Shown: one piece after another, positions 38,878-47,327 of the stretch | How positions within the stretch are numbered: position 1 is the stretch's first letter | Layout of the letters: each line of letters opens with the position of its first letter | Translations under genes and position numbers: made by a program | The notes under the pieces: generated by a model | Told to the model about the DNA's origin: nothing | Seen by the model: the letters and a program-made list of their open reading frames with translations, nothing else | Databases searched by the model: none | Assembly: GCF_001874645.1 (NCBI RefSeq) | Contig: NZ_CP017886.1 | Location: 1,178,001-1,242,000, forward strand | DNA: 64,000 nucleotides | Source: Pseudomonas frederiksbergensis | Lineage (GTDB): Bacteria; Pseudomonadota; Gammaproteobacteria; Pseudomonadales; Pseudomonadaceae | Direction of reading: 5' to 3'

Positions 38878-39876
38878 GTGAAAAAGATCTTTGGCGCCTC
38901 ACTTCTGGCCGCAGGCCTGGCCCTCGCGAGCGTGGCCCAGGCCGCACCCACCCTGCTCAACGTTTCCTACGACGTGATGCGCGACTTCTACAAGGACTAC
39001 AACACTGCCTTCCAGAAACACTGGCAAGCCGAGCACAACGAAAACATCACCTTGCAGATGTCCTTCGGCGGCTCCAGCAAACAGGCCCGTTCAGTGATCG
39101 ACGGTCTGCCGGCTGACGTCATCACCATGAACATGGCCACCGACATCAACGCCTTGGCCGATAACGGCAAACTGGTGCCAGAAGACTGGGTGACTCGCCT
39201 GCCGGACCACAGCGCGCCGTTCACGTCCGCCACCGTGTTTATCGTTCGCAAGGGCAATCCGAAAGCCCTGAAAGACTGGCCGGACCTGCTCAAGGACGGC
39301 GTGCAAGTGATCGTGCCAAACCCGAAAACCTCGGGCAACGGCCGCTACACCTATTTGTCGGCCTGGGGTTATGTGCTGAAAAACGGCGGTGACGAGAACA
39401 AGGCCAAGGAATTCGTCGGCAAGCTGTTCAAACAAGCCCCGGTACTTGACACCGGCGGCCGCGCAGCCACCACCACCTTCATGACCAACCAGATCGGTGA
39501 CGTGCTGGTGACCTTCGAAAACGAAGCGGAAATGATCGCCCGCGAGTTCGGCCGCGACCAGTTCGAAGTGATCTACCCAAGCGTCTCCGCCGAAGCCGAG
39601 CCGCCAGTCAGCGTGGTCGACAAAGTCGTCGACAAGAAAGGCACCCGCGCTGTCGCCGAGGAATACCTGAAGTACTTGTGGTCCCCGGAAGGCCAGGAAA
39701 TCGCCGCCGCCAACTACCTGCGTCCGCGTGACCCGGCAGTGCTTGCCAAGCACACCGACCGCTTCCCGAAAGTCGACTTCCTGTCGGTAGAGAAAACCTT
39801 CGGTGACTGGCGCACCGTGCAGAAAACCCACTTCAACGACGGCGGGATTTTCGATCAGATTTACAGCGGGCAGTAA
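38878..39876 (+). CDS. sbp: Sulfate ABC transporter periplasmic binding protein
   Basis: 332 residues with a signal peptide (cut after AQA, residue 22). LLNVSYDVMRDFYKDYNTAF, MSFGGSSKQARSVIDGLPAD, NPKTSGNGRYTYLSAWGY and VTFENEAEMIAREFG are signatures of the sulfate/thiosulfate-binding Sbp/CysP family. It delivers sulfate to CysTWA, whose genes are not in this window. The start is GTG at 38878 with AAAGGA 8 bases upstream. A TATAGT (38830-38835) might be the -10. Expression is normally raised in sulfur limitation through CysB; no site was identified. Confidence 0.93.
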   Translation: MKKIFGASLLAAGLALASVAQAAPTLLNVSYDVMRDFYKDYNTAFQKHWQAEHNENITLQMSFGGSSKQARSVIDGLPADVITMNMATDINALADNGKLVPEDWVTRLPDHSAPFTSATVFIVRKGNPKALKDWPDLLKDGVQVIVPNPKTSGNGRYTYLSAWGYVLKNGGDENKAKEFVGKLFKQAPVLDTGGRAATTTFMTNQIGDVLVTFENEAEMIAREFGRDQFEVIYPSVSAEAEPPVSVVDKVVDKKGTRAVAEEYLKYLWSPEGQEIAAANYLRPRDPAVLAKHTDRFPKVDFLSVEKTFGDWRTVQKTHFNDGGIFDQIYSGQ

Positions 39877-39893
39877 GTGCTGGATCAGTCATG

Positions 39894-39921
39894 AAAAAGG
39901 CGACCTTCGGGTCGCCTTTTT
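39894..39921. terminator. Bidirectional intrinsic terminator after sbp
   Basis: AAAAAGGCGACC, TTCG, GGTCGCCTTTTT. Serves sbp (+) and the converging periplasmic-protein gene (-). Confidence 0.9.
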
Positions 39922-39937
39922 AATACTTGCCGGTGAC

Positions 39938-40567
39938 TCACATCGGCGGCACCACACCATCCTTGCCGGCCGAGATCGATTGCGCCGTCAGGGGGCCGTC
40001 GGCGCTTTGGGTGGCGAACAACACGACCTTGACCCCGACTTTGAGCAGGCTGCGGTCAGCTAGCGTCAGGTTGACGATCGGCACGTCTTCCGGCACCAGG
40101 ATGGTCTGCTGGCCGCCCTTGTAGTTGACCGTCAGCGTGCGGCCATTGCTGACCACCAGGTCGCCGACGCTGCCGTTGGTCATGCTGCTGCCCTTGACCA
40201 GATCGAACGGGCGGTGGCCGTCGCCGGTGCCGGCCATTTCGGGTGGGAACACATGCACTTCCAGCGCCTTGAGCGTGCCATCGGCTTGCGGTATCGCCGC
40301 CGAGCCAATGTAGCTGCCAGGCTTGATGTCTTCGATATTGGCCAAGGTCACCGCGCGGACCTTTGTATCCTTGGTCAACTGGATGAGCACGTTCTCGCCC
40401 CTGTTGGTGTGCACTTTCAGGACCTCTTCGGACACACTCGTGATTTCACCGCGCACGCCAATACGCATGCCCGGTGCGTCCTCGGCCAGCACCGAAGTGG
40501 CAATCAGCAAGCCGCCCAGGGAAATCACACCAATGTTGCGTATCAGGCTACCAAACATCGTTTTCAT
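39938..40567 (-). CDS. Periplasmic protein of unknown function, DUF5666-like
   Basis: 209 residues with a signal peptide (cut near VLA-ED, residue 28). The mature part is rich in beta-strand pattern: GVRGEITSVSEEVLKVHTNR, then TKVRAVTLANIEDIKPGSYI, and later VNYKGGQQTILVPEDVPIVN. The pattern of a short beta-barrel reporting GxITSV and KPGSYIG resembles the OB-like DUF5666 repeats; I could not confirm this. I chose the ATG at 40567 because it begins a proper signal peptide; another ATG three codons later is possible. No partner gene is evident. Confidence 0.6.
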   Translation of the reverse strand: MKTMFGSLIRNIGVISLGGLLIATSVLAEDAPGMRIGVRGEITSVSEEVLKVHTNRGENVLIQLTKDTKVRAVTLANIEDIKPGSYIGSAAIPQADGTLKALEVHVFPPEMAGTGDGHRPFDLVKGSSMTNGSVGDLVVSNGRTLTVNYKGGQQTILVPEDVPIVNLTLADRSLLKVGVKVVLFATQSADGPLTAQSISAGKDGVVPPM

Positions 40568-40986
40568 GGGGCCGGTTTCCACTGATGGAACGTTGAAAAG
40601 GACTGATACCCGAGGGCCCAACCGCCCACACAGATCATAGGCGCGCTACGGAACAAGATAAAAGCTTCGCGAGCATCGGAACGCCACTTGCGGATGGCCC
40701 TCAATGCCGCACCAACTTCTCCATCGCCGCATCCGCCAAAAACGAAGAGCGGCTTTTGACGTTGTGCTCACGTACATAGCGGTCAATTCGCTGGATAACG
40801 TAGCCGGGCAACGTCACGTTGACCTTCTCGGTACTCAAGCACAAAAAACCAACGCATGACGTACGATTGTTTTTGAATCGAGCCGTGATTTGCGTAGAAG
40901 AGTGGGTCGAGAGTTTCGTTTATTGCGATTTTCGTTTAATTCGAATAGCCTTTCTGCATCGCCTATTCAAAACGCCGGAAATCATC
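40568..40986. other. Intergenic region with a decayed gene and the TA promoter
   Basis: 419 bases between the periplasmic protein and the HTH/PIN module. It contains the hicB remnant (40701-40838, minus). The last 130 bases are clearly richer in A/T than the neighbourhood and are presumably the promoter/operator region of the module (for example TTTAATTCGAATA near 40936-40948, containing the palindrome ATTCGAAT). No intact gene is seen in it. Confidence 0.6.
40701..40838 (-). pseudogene. Remnant of hicB-type antitoxin (C-terminal RHH domain only)
   Basis: The minus strand reads 45 codons to a TGA, containing VNVTLPGYVIQRIDRYVREH, then NVKSRSSFLADAA and MEKLVRH. This is the ribbon-helix-helix DNA-binding tail common at the C-terminus of HicB antitoxins. 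The roughly 80-100 residue N-terminal HicB domain is missing: upstream of the TTG at 40838 the frame continues but shows no HicB similarity, and no hicA is nearby. It breaks off about 150 bases before the HTH/PIN module. A genuine short RHH protein starting at TTG cannot be excluded, though no ribosome site is seen. Confidence 0.65.
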
Positions 40987-41454
40987 ATGTCGACCGTCAC
41001 TCGTCCCCCGATCAATCTACCCATGGAGCGTGAGGTACAGGCCGCCATCGAAGGTCAGCGCGCCTTGGCAGGCTATCTCGCTACTCGGTTCGACACTCAG
41101 CGGATTCAGATTTTCGATGAGCAGAATGAAGCTCACAGTGTCGAACTCCCGACTTCGGCCCTGCGGTTGCTTGTCGATATCCTGGCAGAGCTGGCAGCGG
41201 GCAATGCGGTCAAAGTAGTGCCGGTCCACGCAGAACTCACCACGCAAGAAGCCGCCGACCTGCTCAACGTCTCACGCCCACACCTGATCAAACTGCTGGA
41301 ATCCGGGGAACTGTCCTACCACAAAACCGGCAAGCACCGGCGTGTGCGTTTTGCCGAATTGATGGACTATAAATGCAAGCGCGATGCAGCCAGTGAGCAA
41401 GCAATGGCATTACTCGCAGAACAGGCACAGGCGTTGAGGTTCGGATACGAGTGA
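40987..41454 (+). CDS. Excisionase-type HTH protein, probable antitoxin of PIN module
   Basis: 155 residues. An N-terminal region (1-80) of unknown fold with a hydrophobic helix LRLLVDILAELAAG is followed by a MerR-like HTH_17 domain at about 84-129: ELTTQEAADLLNVSRPHLIK, then LLESGELSYHKTGKHRRVRF. A C-terminal tail rich in Ala/Gln may bind the toxin. The ATG at 40987 is used; the open frame upstream covers the promoter. The stop overlaps the PIN gene start by 4 bases (GTGA). That coupling, the gene order and the DNA-binding domain suggest an autoregulating antitoxin. A phage excisionase role is unlikely because no integrase is present. Confidence 0.78.
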   Translation: MSTVTRPPINLPMEREVQAAIEGQRALAGYLATRFDTQRIQIFDEQNEAHSVELPTSALRLLVDILAELAAGNAVKVVPVHAELTTQEAADLLNVSRPHLIKLLESGELSYHKTGKHRRVRFAELMDYKCKRDAASEQAMALLAEQAQALRFGYE

Positions 41455-42026
41455 GGCATTCCTCTTTTACCGTTGTATACGATGCTTGTGTTCTTTACCC
41501 CGCCCCCCTACGCGACTTTCTGATGTGGCTCGCACTTTCCGGACGGTTTCGAGCGAGATGGACGCTGGAGATACACAACGAGTGGAAAAGGAATCTTCTG
41601 AAAAACCGTCCTGATCTGACGCCAGAACAATTGGATCGCACATCCGACCTGATGAATCGGGCCATACCCGACGCCTGCGTGACCGGCTACGAAAACCTGA
41701 TCGAAGGACTTTCGCTGCCGGATGTCAATGATCGTCATGTCCTGGCTGCCGCCATACGCTGTAATGCCAGCGTCATCGTGACCTTCAATCAAAAAGACTT
41801 CCCCACCAGAAAGCTCGACCCCTTTGGCATCGAAGCCCAGCACCCCGACGAATTTATCGATAACCTTTTCGACCTGGATCCTGCGGCGGTTATTGCGTCA
41901 GCCCAACGGCAGCGCCAGCAACTGAAAATGCCACCAATGAATATCGATACCTACCTGGATTTGCTGCTGCGCCAAGGCCTGGTGCAGTCGGTAAAGGCGT
42001 TGACCGAATACCGAGCCATTCTTTAA
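41451..42026 (+). CDS. PIN-domain RNase, probable VapC-like toxin
   Basis: 191 residues, start GTG at 41451. The PIN active-site acids are visible: Asp11 in VVYDACVLYP, Glu44 in EIHNEW, Asp91/Asp94 in LPDVNDRHVLAAAI, and Asp116 in VTFNQKDFP. Length exceeds classic VapC (about 130) by a helical C-terminal extension (about 130-191). PIN toxins cut RNA, often tRNA or rRNA. The gene order, antitoxin then toxin with a 4-base overlap, is typical of type II modules. No transposase or integrase flanks it. RNA target and toxicity are inferred, not shown. Confidence 0.8.
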   Translation: MRHSSFTVVYDACVLYPAPLRDFLMWLALSGRFRARWTLEIHNEWKRNLLKNRPDLTPEQLDRTSDLMNRAIPDACVTGYENLIEGLSLPDVNDRHVLAAAIRCNASVIVTFNQKDFPTRKLDPFGIEAQHPDEFIDNLFDLDPAAVIASAQRQRQQLKMPPMNIDTYLDLLLRQGLVQSVKALTEYRAIL

Positions 42027-42048
42027 CGCTCTTCGCTAGACGCAAATG

Positions 42049-42076
42049 CAAAAACGGCGACCCTGAGGTCGCCGTT
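42049..42076 (-). terminator. Terminator at the end of the ccm operon
   Basis: AACGGCGACC, CTGA, GGTCGCCGTT, with TTTT following on the minus strand. It lies 5 bases after the lipoprotein stop. Confidence 0.8.
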
Positions 42077-42080
42077 CACG

Positions 42081-42488
42081 TTACTGACTGTATTGCTTGC
42101 CCAATCCCGGCGGTACGCCATGGACATCCGTCTCCTCCCAGGGCCCATTCGGGCTGATGCTGCGGCTCCAGCCGTTGTTCCAGCGGTAGTAGGTGCGCTG
42201 GCGGTAGAAGGTGTCGGTCTGGTCGTCGAGGACGTAGACACCGAGTTTCGCATCCCAATGGCTGTTGCCGCCGGGTGGTGGAGCGAAGCTCGCCGAGGTG
42301 CGCGGCTGTGGTTTGGCGGGCTTGTTCGGCGTCACCGGTTTGCCGGGGGCGGTCGTCGGCGTCGGTTTGCTGCCTGGGCCCGATGGTGGAATCGGCGGCA
42401 AGCGGCCTTCATCTGAAGGCGGCTGGACCGCACATGCGCTTAACCCCAAAACAAGACTGAGCAGGGTGATACGAGCGATGGCGGTCAT
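42081..42488 (-). CDS. Proline-rich lipoprotein at the end of the ccm operon
   Basis: 135 residues. Signal peptide with lipobox LSAC (Cys19). A low-complexity Pro/Lys/Thr linker (about 25-70) is followed by a compact Trp/Tyr-rich domain: SHWDAKLGVYVLDDQTDTFY, RQRTYYRWNNGWSRS, NGPWEETDVHGVPPGL. The linker looks suited to span the periplasm. It starts 14 bases after the ccmI stop, so it is probably co-transcribed with the cytochrome c maturation genes. I do not recognise a named family and infer no function. The upstream in-frame extension overlaps ccmI. Confidence 0.8.
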   Translation of the reverse strand: MTAIARITLLSLVLGLSACAVQPPSDEGRLPPIPPSGPGSKPTPTTAPGKPVTPNKPAKPQPRTSASFAPPPGGNSHWDAKLGVYVLDDQTDTFYRQRTYYRWNNGWSRSISPNGPWEETDVHGVPPGLGKQYSQ

Positions 42489-42502
42489 AGCGGTTTTCCT
42501 GG

Positions 42503-43711
42503 TTATTTGTCGGGACTGTCGATGGTCAATTGTTGCGGCGCGGTGGTGCTGCTGGCCAAAGGCTCGCTGCGACCGACCCATTCGCCGGCAGTCGGTTGGC
42601 CGGCACGGGAAACGCGCGCGACCAGTTGGACTTCAGGAAAGTTAGACAGTTTCAACTGCGGCATCATTGCGTCTGCATCGCCCAGTTCGACGGTCGCTGG
42701 CAGGTCGGCAACGGTCAGGCGCTTGGCCGCCAATGGCGCCGGAGGGCCTGAAGTGGCGCGAGCGAAGATGAACACGCTGTCACCCGGTTGAACCTTGGCT
42801 TTCAAATCTGCTGCCAGATCAACCGTCACTTTCAGCAATGCCGAAGGCTTGGCCGCTACGACAGGCGCCTTGACGACAGCACCGCCGCTCTCTTGCAGCT
42901 TTTCGGTCGCCCGCGCAATACCGCCTTGCAGCGCGCTGCGGGAGTTATCTTCAGGTGGCAATTGCGCCAACAGACGATTCCAGTAATCGATGGCGTCCTG
43001 ATAACGTTCGCCTTCGAAGGCCGCAATGCCCAACAACCCAAGGCTGGTGACTTCTTTAGGATCGGCTTTGAGTGCCTCGTCGGTCAGCGCCTGGATCTTG
43101 TCCGACCACTTTTTGTTGTCGGCAAAATACTGCGCCTGGGCCCACTGGCCGAGCAATTCGGGCTGACGGCCAGCCAATGCCACGGTGCGTTCGAAGATCT
43201 TCGCCGCGTCGCCAGGACGGTCCTGAGCCATGTAGGTACGCCCCAGGAAATACAGGCCTTCAGCGGAGTCCGGTTGAGCCGCAACAGCGCGCTCCAGACG
43301 ACGGGTCATCTCTTCCATCGACTGTGGTGCCTGGGCGAATTCACGGGTCAGTTCGACCTTGTCGCTGGCGCCGAAATGCAAGTACAGACCCAGGCCCAAC
43401 ACCGGCACCAGGATCGCGGCCAGCAGCGGCAGCGGCTTGCCCAGACGGGAAACCCGGCCCGTGTCGGCACCTTCGGTGTCGGCCAGCAGTTCGCGAGCCG
43501 CTTCGTCACGCCCGGCGCTCATTTGCGTCGAATCGAGTACGCCTTCGGCCTGCTGAGTCTGCAACTCAGCCACGCGCTCCTGATAAAGCGCCACGTTCAG
43601 CGCGGTACGGTCCTCTTCACGCTGGGCGCGACGCCCACGCAGAACCGGGATCAACAGAAAACTCAGGGCAACCAGTAGAAGCAGACCTGCAGCGAGCCAG
43701 AAATCAATCAT
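42503..43711 (-). CDS. ccmI: Cytochrome c maturation protein CcmI
   Basis: 402 residues. Two N-terminal membrane helices (about 3-20 and 97-115) flank a cytoplasmic Leu/Glu-rich segment ([20 protein letters not shown]). A periplasmic TPR region follows ([40 protein letters not shown]) and a C-terminal beta-rich domain of the fused CycH type. CcmI holds apocytochrome c for haem ligation together with CcmH/CcmF. ATG at 43711, overlapping ccmH by 8 bases. Confidence 0.92.
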   Translation of the reverse strand: MIDFWLAAGLLLLVALSFLLIPVLRGRRAQREEDRTALNVALYQERVAELQTQQAEGVLDSTQMSAGRDEAARELLADTEGADTGRVSRLGKPLPLLAAILVPVLGLGLYLHFGASDKVELTREFAQAPQSMEEMTRRLERAVAAQPDSAEGLYFLGRTYMAQDRPGDAAKIFERTVALAGRQPELLGQWAQAQYFADNKKWSDKIQALTDEALKADPKEVTSLGLLGIAAFEGERYQDAIDYWNRLLAQLPPEDNSRSALQGGIARATEKLQESGGAVVKAPVVAAKPSALLKVTVDLAADLKAKVQPGDSVFIFARATSGPPAPLAAKRLTVADLPATVELGDADAMMPQLKLSNFPEVQLVARVSRAGQPTAGEWVGRSEPLASSTTAPQQLTIDSPDK

Positions 43712-44177
43712 TCTTGGTTTTATCCAACAGTTGGTCGAGGCGCTTGCGTTCCTCGGCAGAAAGCGTGTCCGGGCCTGCCGTGCGCTCGGCACGACGACGG
43801 CGGACGATCACGGCGATCACCAGCACCCCACCGAGCAACAACCCGGCCGGGCCAAACCACAGCAATGCAGTCTTGCCGGTCAGGGCAGGCTTGTAGCGCA
43901 CGAAGTCGCCATAGCGGTCGACCATGAAGTCGATGATCTGCTGGTTGTCCTTGCCCTCGCCGAGCATGCGGAAAATCTCTTTGCGCAGGTCAGTGGCGAT
44001 CGGTGCGTTGGAATCGGCAATGTCCTGATTCTGGCACTTGGGGCAACGCAATTCTTTGGTCAGTTCGTGAAAACGCTCGCGCTCGGCGTCATTGGCGAAC
44101 TCATAAGTATCAATGGCCGCGTGAGCGACACCGGCAATACTCAGGCCGAGTACGGCGGCAGCAATCCAGCGCTTCAT
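43704..44177 (-). CDS. ccmH: Cytochrome c maturation protein CcmH
   Basis: 157 residues. Signal peptide (cut after AHA, residue 20), then the thiol-redox motif [19 protein letters not shown] with Cys45 and Cys48, one periplasmic three-helix domain ([34 protein letters not shown]) and a C-terminal membrane helix (about 104-124). It keeps the apocytochrome CXXCH thiols reduced. It is the short CcmL-like form, with the TPR part on the separate ccmI gene. Four-base overlap with ccmG. Confidence 0.96.
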   Translation of the reverse strand: MKRWIAAAVLGLSIAGVAHAAIDTYEFANDAERERFHELTKELRCPKCQNQDIADSNAPIATDLRKEIFRMLGEGKDNQQIIDFMVDRYGDFVRYKPALTGKTALLWFGPAGLLLGGVLVIAVIVRRRRAERTAGPDTLSAEERKRLDQLLDKTKND

Positions 44178-44710
44178 GGCTTGGCCTCGTCGACCAGCGC
44201 CTGATACTTGGCCGCCAGTTGTTCACGCCAGACCACTTCGTCGATCACTCCGACGTATTTGTCGCGGATGATGCCTTTGGCGTCGATAAAGAAGGTTTCC
44301 GGCGCGCCGTAAACACCGAGGTTCAGGCCCAGGGAGCCGTCCTCGTCACGGATGTCCAGCAGGTACGGGTTGTGGAACTCGACCAGCCATTTCAAGGCGT
44401 CAGCATTGACGTCCTTGTAGTTGACGCCGTAGATCAGCACGCCCTGCTGGGCCAGTTTGTTCAGCACCGGGTGCTCGACCCGGCAGGAAATGCACCAGGT
44501 GCCCCAGACGTTGACCAATGCCGGCTTGCCCAGCAGATCGGCGCGGGTCAAGGTCTTGTCGCCCTGCACGGCCGGCAGGGAAAACTCGGGGAACGGCTTG
44601 CCGATCATCGCCGAGGGCAGCTCGGCCGGGTTCAGGTACAGCCCCCGGTAAAGAAACACCGCCACCACCAGAAACAGCGCCAGTGGCAACACCATTAACC
44701 AACGTCTCAT
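44174..44710 (-). CDS. ccmG: Thiol:disulfide oxidoreductase CcmG/DsbE
   Basis: 178 residues. Membrane anchor at 5-24, then a periplasmic thioredoxin fold with active site WCISC (Cys73, Cys76) in VNVWGTWCISCRVEHP. The family-specific GVNYKD and GVYGAPETFFID (cis-Pro region) are present. The dipeptide between the cysteines is Ile-Ser rather than the Pro-Thr of E. coli CcmG. It passes reductant from CcdA/DsbD to CcmH. Overlaps ccmF by 4 bases. Confidence 0.96.
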   Translation of the reverse strand: MRRWLMVLPLALFLVVAVFLYRGLYLNPAELPSAMIGKPFPEFSLPAVQGDKTLTRADLLGKPALVNVWGTWCISCRVEHPVLNKLAQQGVLIYGVNYKDVNADALKWLVEFHNPYLLDIRDEDGSLGLNLGVYGAPETFFIDAKGIIRDKYVGVIDEVVWREQLAAKYQALVDEAKP

Positions 44711-46695
44711 GCAGTGGCTCCCGTCATGCCCAGCGCTTCACGCACGCGACTTTTCACCTTGACCCGATAACGACGATCCAGCGCCGCCAGCAACCCACCG
44801 AAACCTGTCAGCAAACCGCCGAGCCAGATCCAGCGCACGAACGGTTTGACGTGCACGCGCACAGCCCAGGCGCCATTTTCCAGTGGCTCGCCAAGGGCCA
44901 CGTACAGGTCACGGGTGAAACCGGCGTCGATGCCGGCTTCGGTCATCATTGTGTTCTGTACGGTGTACAGACGTTTTTCCGGGTGCAGCACGGCGACTTC
45001 CTTACCCGATCGAATTACCCGAATGGTGCCTTTGTCGGAGGTGAAGTTCGGTCCTTCGAAGTGCTTGGCGCCTTCGAAAATGAAGTGATAACCGGCCAGG
45101 TCCATCGACTCGCCCGGCGCCAGACGCAGATCGCGCTCCGCGCTGTTCTGGCTCGAAAGCACCACACCCAGCGCGCATACGGCAATCCCCAAGTGCGCAA
45201 TCTGCATGCCCCAATAGCTGCGGGTCAGGCTCGGCAGGCCTTTGATCAGGCCTTTGTTGCGCGTCTTGTCGAAAATGTCACGCACACCGGCCAGCAACAC
45301 CCAGGCCGCGAGCATGAAGGTCGCCAGCACGGCCCAGTTGAAGTCGCCGTAAGCGATCCCGGCCACGACCGCCAAAGCAGCGCTGCCGAGCAACACCGGG
45401 GTCAGCATGCTCATCAGCCATTTCACCGGGGTGTCTTTCCAGCGCACCAGTACACCCACCGCCATCACCCCCATCAGCAACGCCATCAACGGAATGAACA
45501 ACGCGTTGAAATACGGCGGGCCGACCGACATCTTGGCGCCGGTCAGGGCATCGAGCAGCAGCGGATACAAGGTCCCGAGCAAAATCATCGAAGCCGCGAC
45601 CACCAGCACCAGGTTGTTGCCCAGCAGCAGGGTTTCACGTGACCACAGATTGAAGCCGACGTGGCTCTTGACCACCGGGGCGCGCAGGGCGAACAGCGTC
45701 AGCGAACCGCCGACCACAAACAGCAGGAAGATCAGGATGAACACGCCGCGCTCAGGGTCCGAGGCAAACGCGTGCACCGAGGTCAGCACGCCGGAACGCA
45801 CCAGGAAGGTCCCCAGCAGGCTCAGCGAGAACGCGGCAATCGCCAGCAACACGGTCCAGCTTTTGAACACACCGCGTTTTTCGGTCACGGCCAACGAGTG
45901 AATCAGCGCCGTACCCACCAGCCATGGCATGAACGAGGCGTTTTCCACCGGGTCCCAGAACCACCAGCCACCCCAACCGAGTACGTAGTAAGCCCACCAG
46001 GAGCCGAGGGTGATGCCGATGCCGAGGAATGCCCAGGCGACAATGGTCCAAGGTCGCGACCAGCGCGCCCACGCCGCATCCAGACGACCACCGAGCAGGG
46101 CAGCAATAGCGAAGGCAAACGCCACCGAAAAACCGACGTAACCCATGTAGAGCATTGGCGGGTGAACGATCAGGCCGATGTCTTGCAGCAACGGGTTGAG
46201 GTCATGACCATCCGTGGGAATCTGCGGCAGGATGCGTGCGAACGGGTTCGACGTGAGAATCAGGAACAGCAGGAAACCAGTGCTGATCATGCCCATCACC
46301 GCCAGCACGCGAGCCAGCATGACCTGCGGCAACTGCCGGGAGAAGATCGACACGGCGAAGGTCCAGCCGCCGAGAATCAGCGCCCAGAGCAGCAAGGAGC
46401 CTTCGTGGGCACCCCATACCGCGCTGAACTTGTAGTACCACGGCAAGGTGCTGTTGGAGTTGTTGGCAACATAACCAACCGAAAAGTCATCGGTCATGAA
46501 GGCGTAGGTCAAGCAGCCGAAGGCGAACACCAGAAACGTAAACTGGCCCCAGGCAGCGGGTTGCGCCAGCCCCATCCACATCCGGTCACCGCGCCAGGCA
46601 CCGAGCAACGGCACAATGGCCTGGACGATGGCAAAGCACAGGGCGAGGATCATCGCCAGATGGCCCAATTCGGGAATAAAGATGCCTGAGGTCAT
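44707..46695 (-). CDS. ccmF: Haem lyase subunit CcmF
   Basis: 662 residues with about 15 membrane helices. The WWD haem-handling motif is GWGGWWFWDPVENASFMPWL; conserved haem-ligand histidines occur in DIGLIVHPPMLYMGYVG and in TALIHSLAVTEKRG. The C-terminal periplasmic domain spans about 500-620. With CcmH/I it joins haem to apocytochrome c. Three bases separate it from ccmE. Confidence 0.97.
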   Translation of the reverse strand: MTSGIFIPELGHLAMILALCFAIVQAIVPLLGAWRGDRMWMGLAQPAAWGQFTFLVFAFGCLTYAFMTDDFSVGYVANNSNSTLPWYYKFSAVWGAHEGSLLLWALILGGWTFAVSIFSRQLPQVMLARVLAVMGMISTGFLLFLILTSNPFARILPQIPTDGHDLNPLLQDIGLIVHPPMLYMGYVGFSVAFAFAIAALLGGRLDAAWARWSRPWTIVAWAFLGIGITLGSWWAYYVLGWGGWWFWDPVENASFMPWLVGTALIHSLAVTEKRGVFKSWTVLLAIAAFSLSLLGTFLVRSGVLTSVHAFASDPERGVFILIFLLFVVGGSLTLFALRAPVVKSHVGFNLWSRETLLLGNNLVLVVAASMILLGTLYPLLLDALTGAKMSVGPPYFNALFIPLMALLMGVMAVGVLVRWKDTPVKWLMSMLTPVLLGSAALAVVAGIAYGDFNWAVLATFMLAAWVLLAGVRDIFDKTRNKGLIKGLPSLTRSYWGMQIAHLGIAVCALGVVLSSQNSAERDLRLAPGESMDLAGYHFIFEGAKHFEGPNFTSDKGTIRVIRSGKEVAVLHPEKRLYTVQNTMMTEAGIDAGFTRDLYVALGEPLENGAWAVRVHVKPFVRWIWLGGLLTGFGGLLAALDRRYRVKVKSRVREALGMTGATA

Positions 46696-46698
46696 CGA

Positions 46699-47154
46699 TC
46701 AACCCTCCTTCGCGGGTGTTGGAGCAGATTGACCGCTGTCTTTCAGGGCCTTGGTCACTTCGGGCGGCATGTACTTCTCGTCGTGCTTGGCCAGCACTTC
46801 GTCAGCCACCACCACGCCGTCTGCATTCAGTTTGCCCAACGCAACGATGCCCTGCCCTTCGCGGAACAGGTCCGGGAGGATGCCGCGGTAGGTGATGGTC
46901 ACGGATTTGTTGAAGTCGGTGACGATGAATTTCACGTCCAGCGAGTCGCCGGAACGTTGCAGCGAGCCCTTCTCGACCATGCCACCCGCACGGATGCGCG
47001 TGTCTTGCGGGGCTTCGCCATTGGCGATCTGGGTCGGCGTGTAAAAGAGGTTGATGTTCTGCTGCAAGGCACTCAAGGCCAGGCCAACAGCTGCGCCGAC
47101 ACCGATCAGGATCGCGAAAATAATGATAAGACGCTTTTTACGCAGCGGATTCAC
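46699..47154 (-). CDS. ccmE: Periplasmic haem chaperone CcmE
   Basis: 151 residues, start GTG at 47154 ([11 protein letters not shown]). N-terminal membrane anchor (about 8-30), OB-fold domain, and the covalent haem-binding His124 with Tyr128 in [23 protein letters not shown] is also conserved. The start overlaps the ccmD stop as GTGA. The frame is open far upstream, but that part covers ccmD and ccmC and is not coding. Confidence 0.96.
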   Translation of the reverse strand: MNPLRKKRLIIIFAILIGVGAAVGLALSALQQNINLFYTPTQIANGEAPQDTRIRAGGMVEKGSLQRSGDSLDVKFIVTDFNKSVTITYRGILPDLFREGQGIVALGKLNADGVVVADEVLAKHDEKYMPPEVTKALKDSGQSAPTPAKEG

Positions 47155-47327
47155 TTGCTGTTCTCCCGGCGCAGACGACGCGCCTCTTGTTGCAGGTAAC
47201 GCTTGCGGGCCAGGATCGGCGCAGCCACGTTGAGAGCCAGTACCGCCAGGCAGATGCCATAGGCCGACCAGACATAAAGACCGTGATGGCCCATGGCGAG
47301 GAAGTCGCCGAATGAAGCAAAACTCAT
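47151..47327 (-). CDS. ccmD: Haem exporter accessory protein CcmD
   Basis: 58 residues, too short for a usual ORF cut-off. Translation begins [20 protein letters not shown], followed by one membrane helix ([20 protein letters not shown]) and a basic tail ([18 protein letters not shown]). This is the typical CcmD layout: a small protein that releases holo-CcmE from the CcmABC complex. Its ATG overlaps the ccmC stop by one base (TAATG) and its stop overlaps the ccmE GTG start by four. Confidence 0.95.
   Translation of the reverse strand: MSFASFGDFLAMGHHGLYVWSAYGICLAVLALNVAAPILARKRYLQQEARRLRRENSK

Noticed and set aside
40987..41454. Phage excisionase
   Set aside because: The HTH_17 fold fits excisionases, but no integrase, att-like repeat or phage gene is nearby, and the 4-base overlap with a PIN gene favours an antitoxin.
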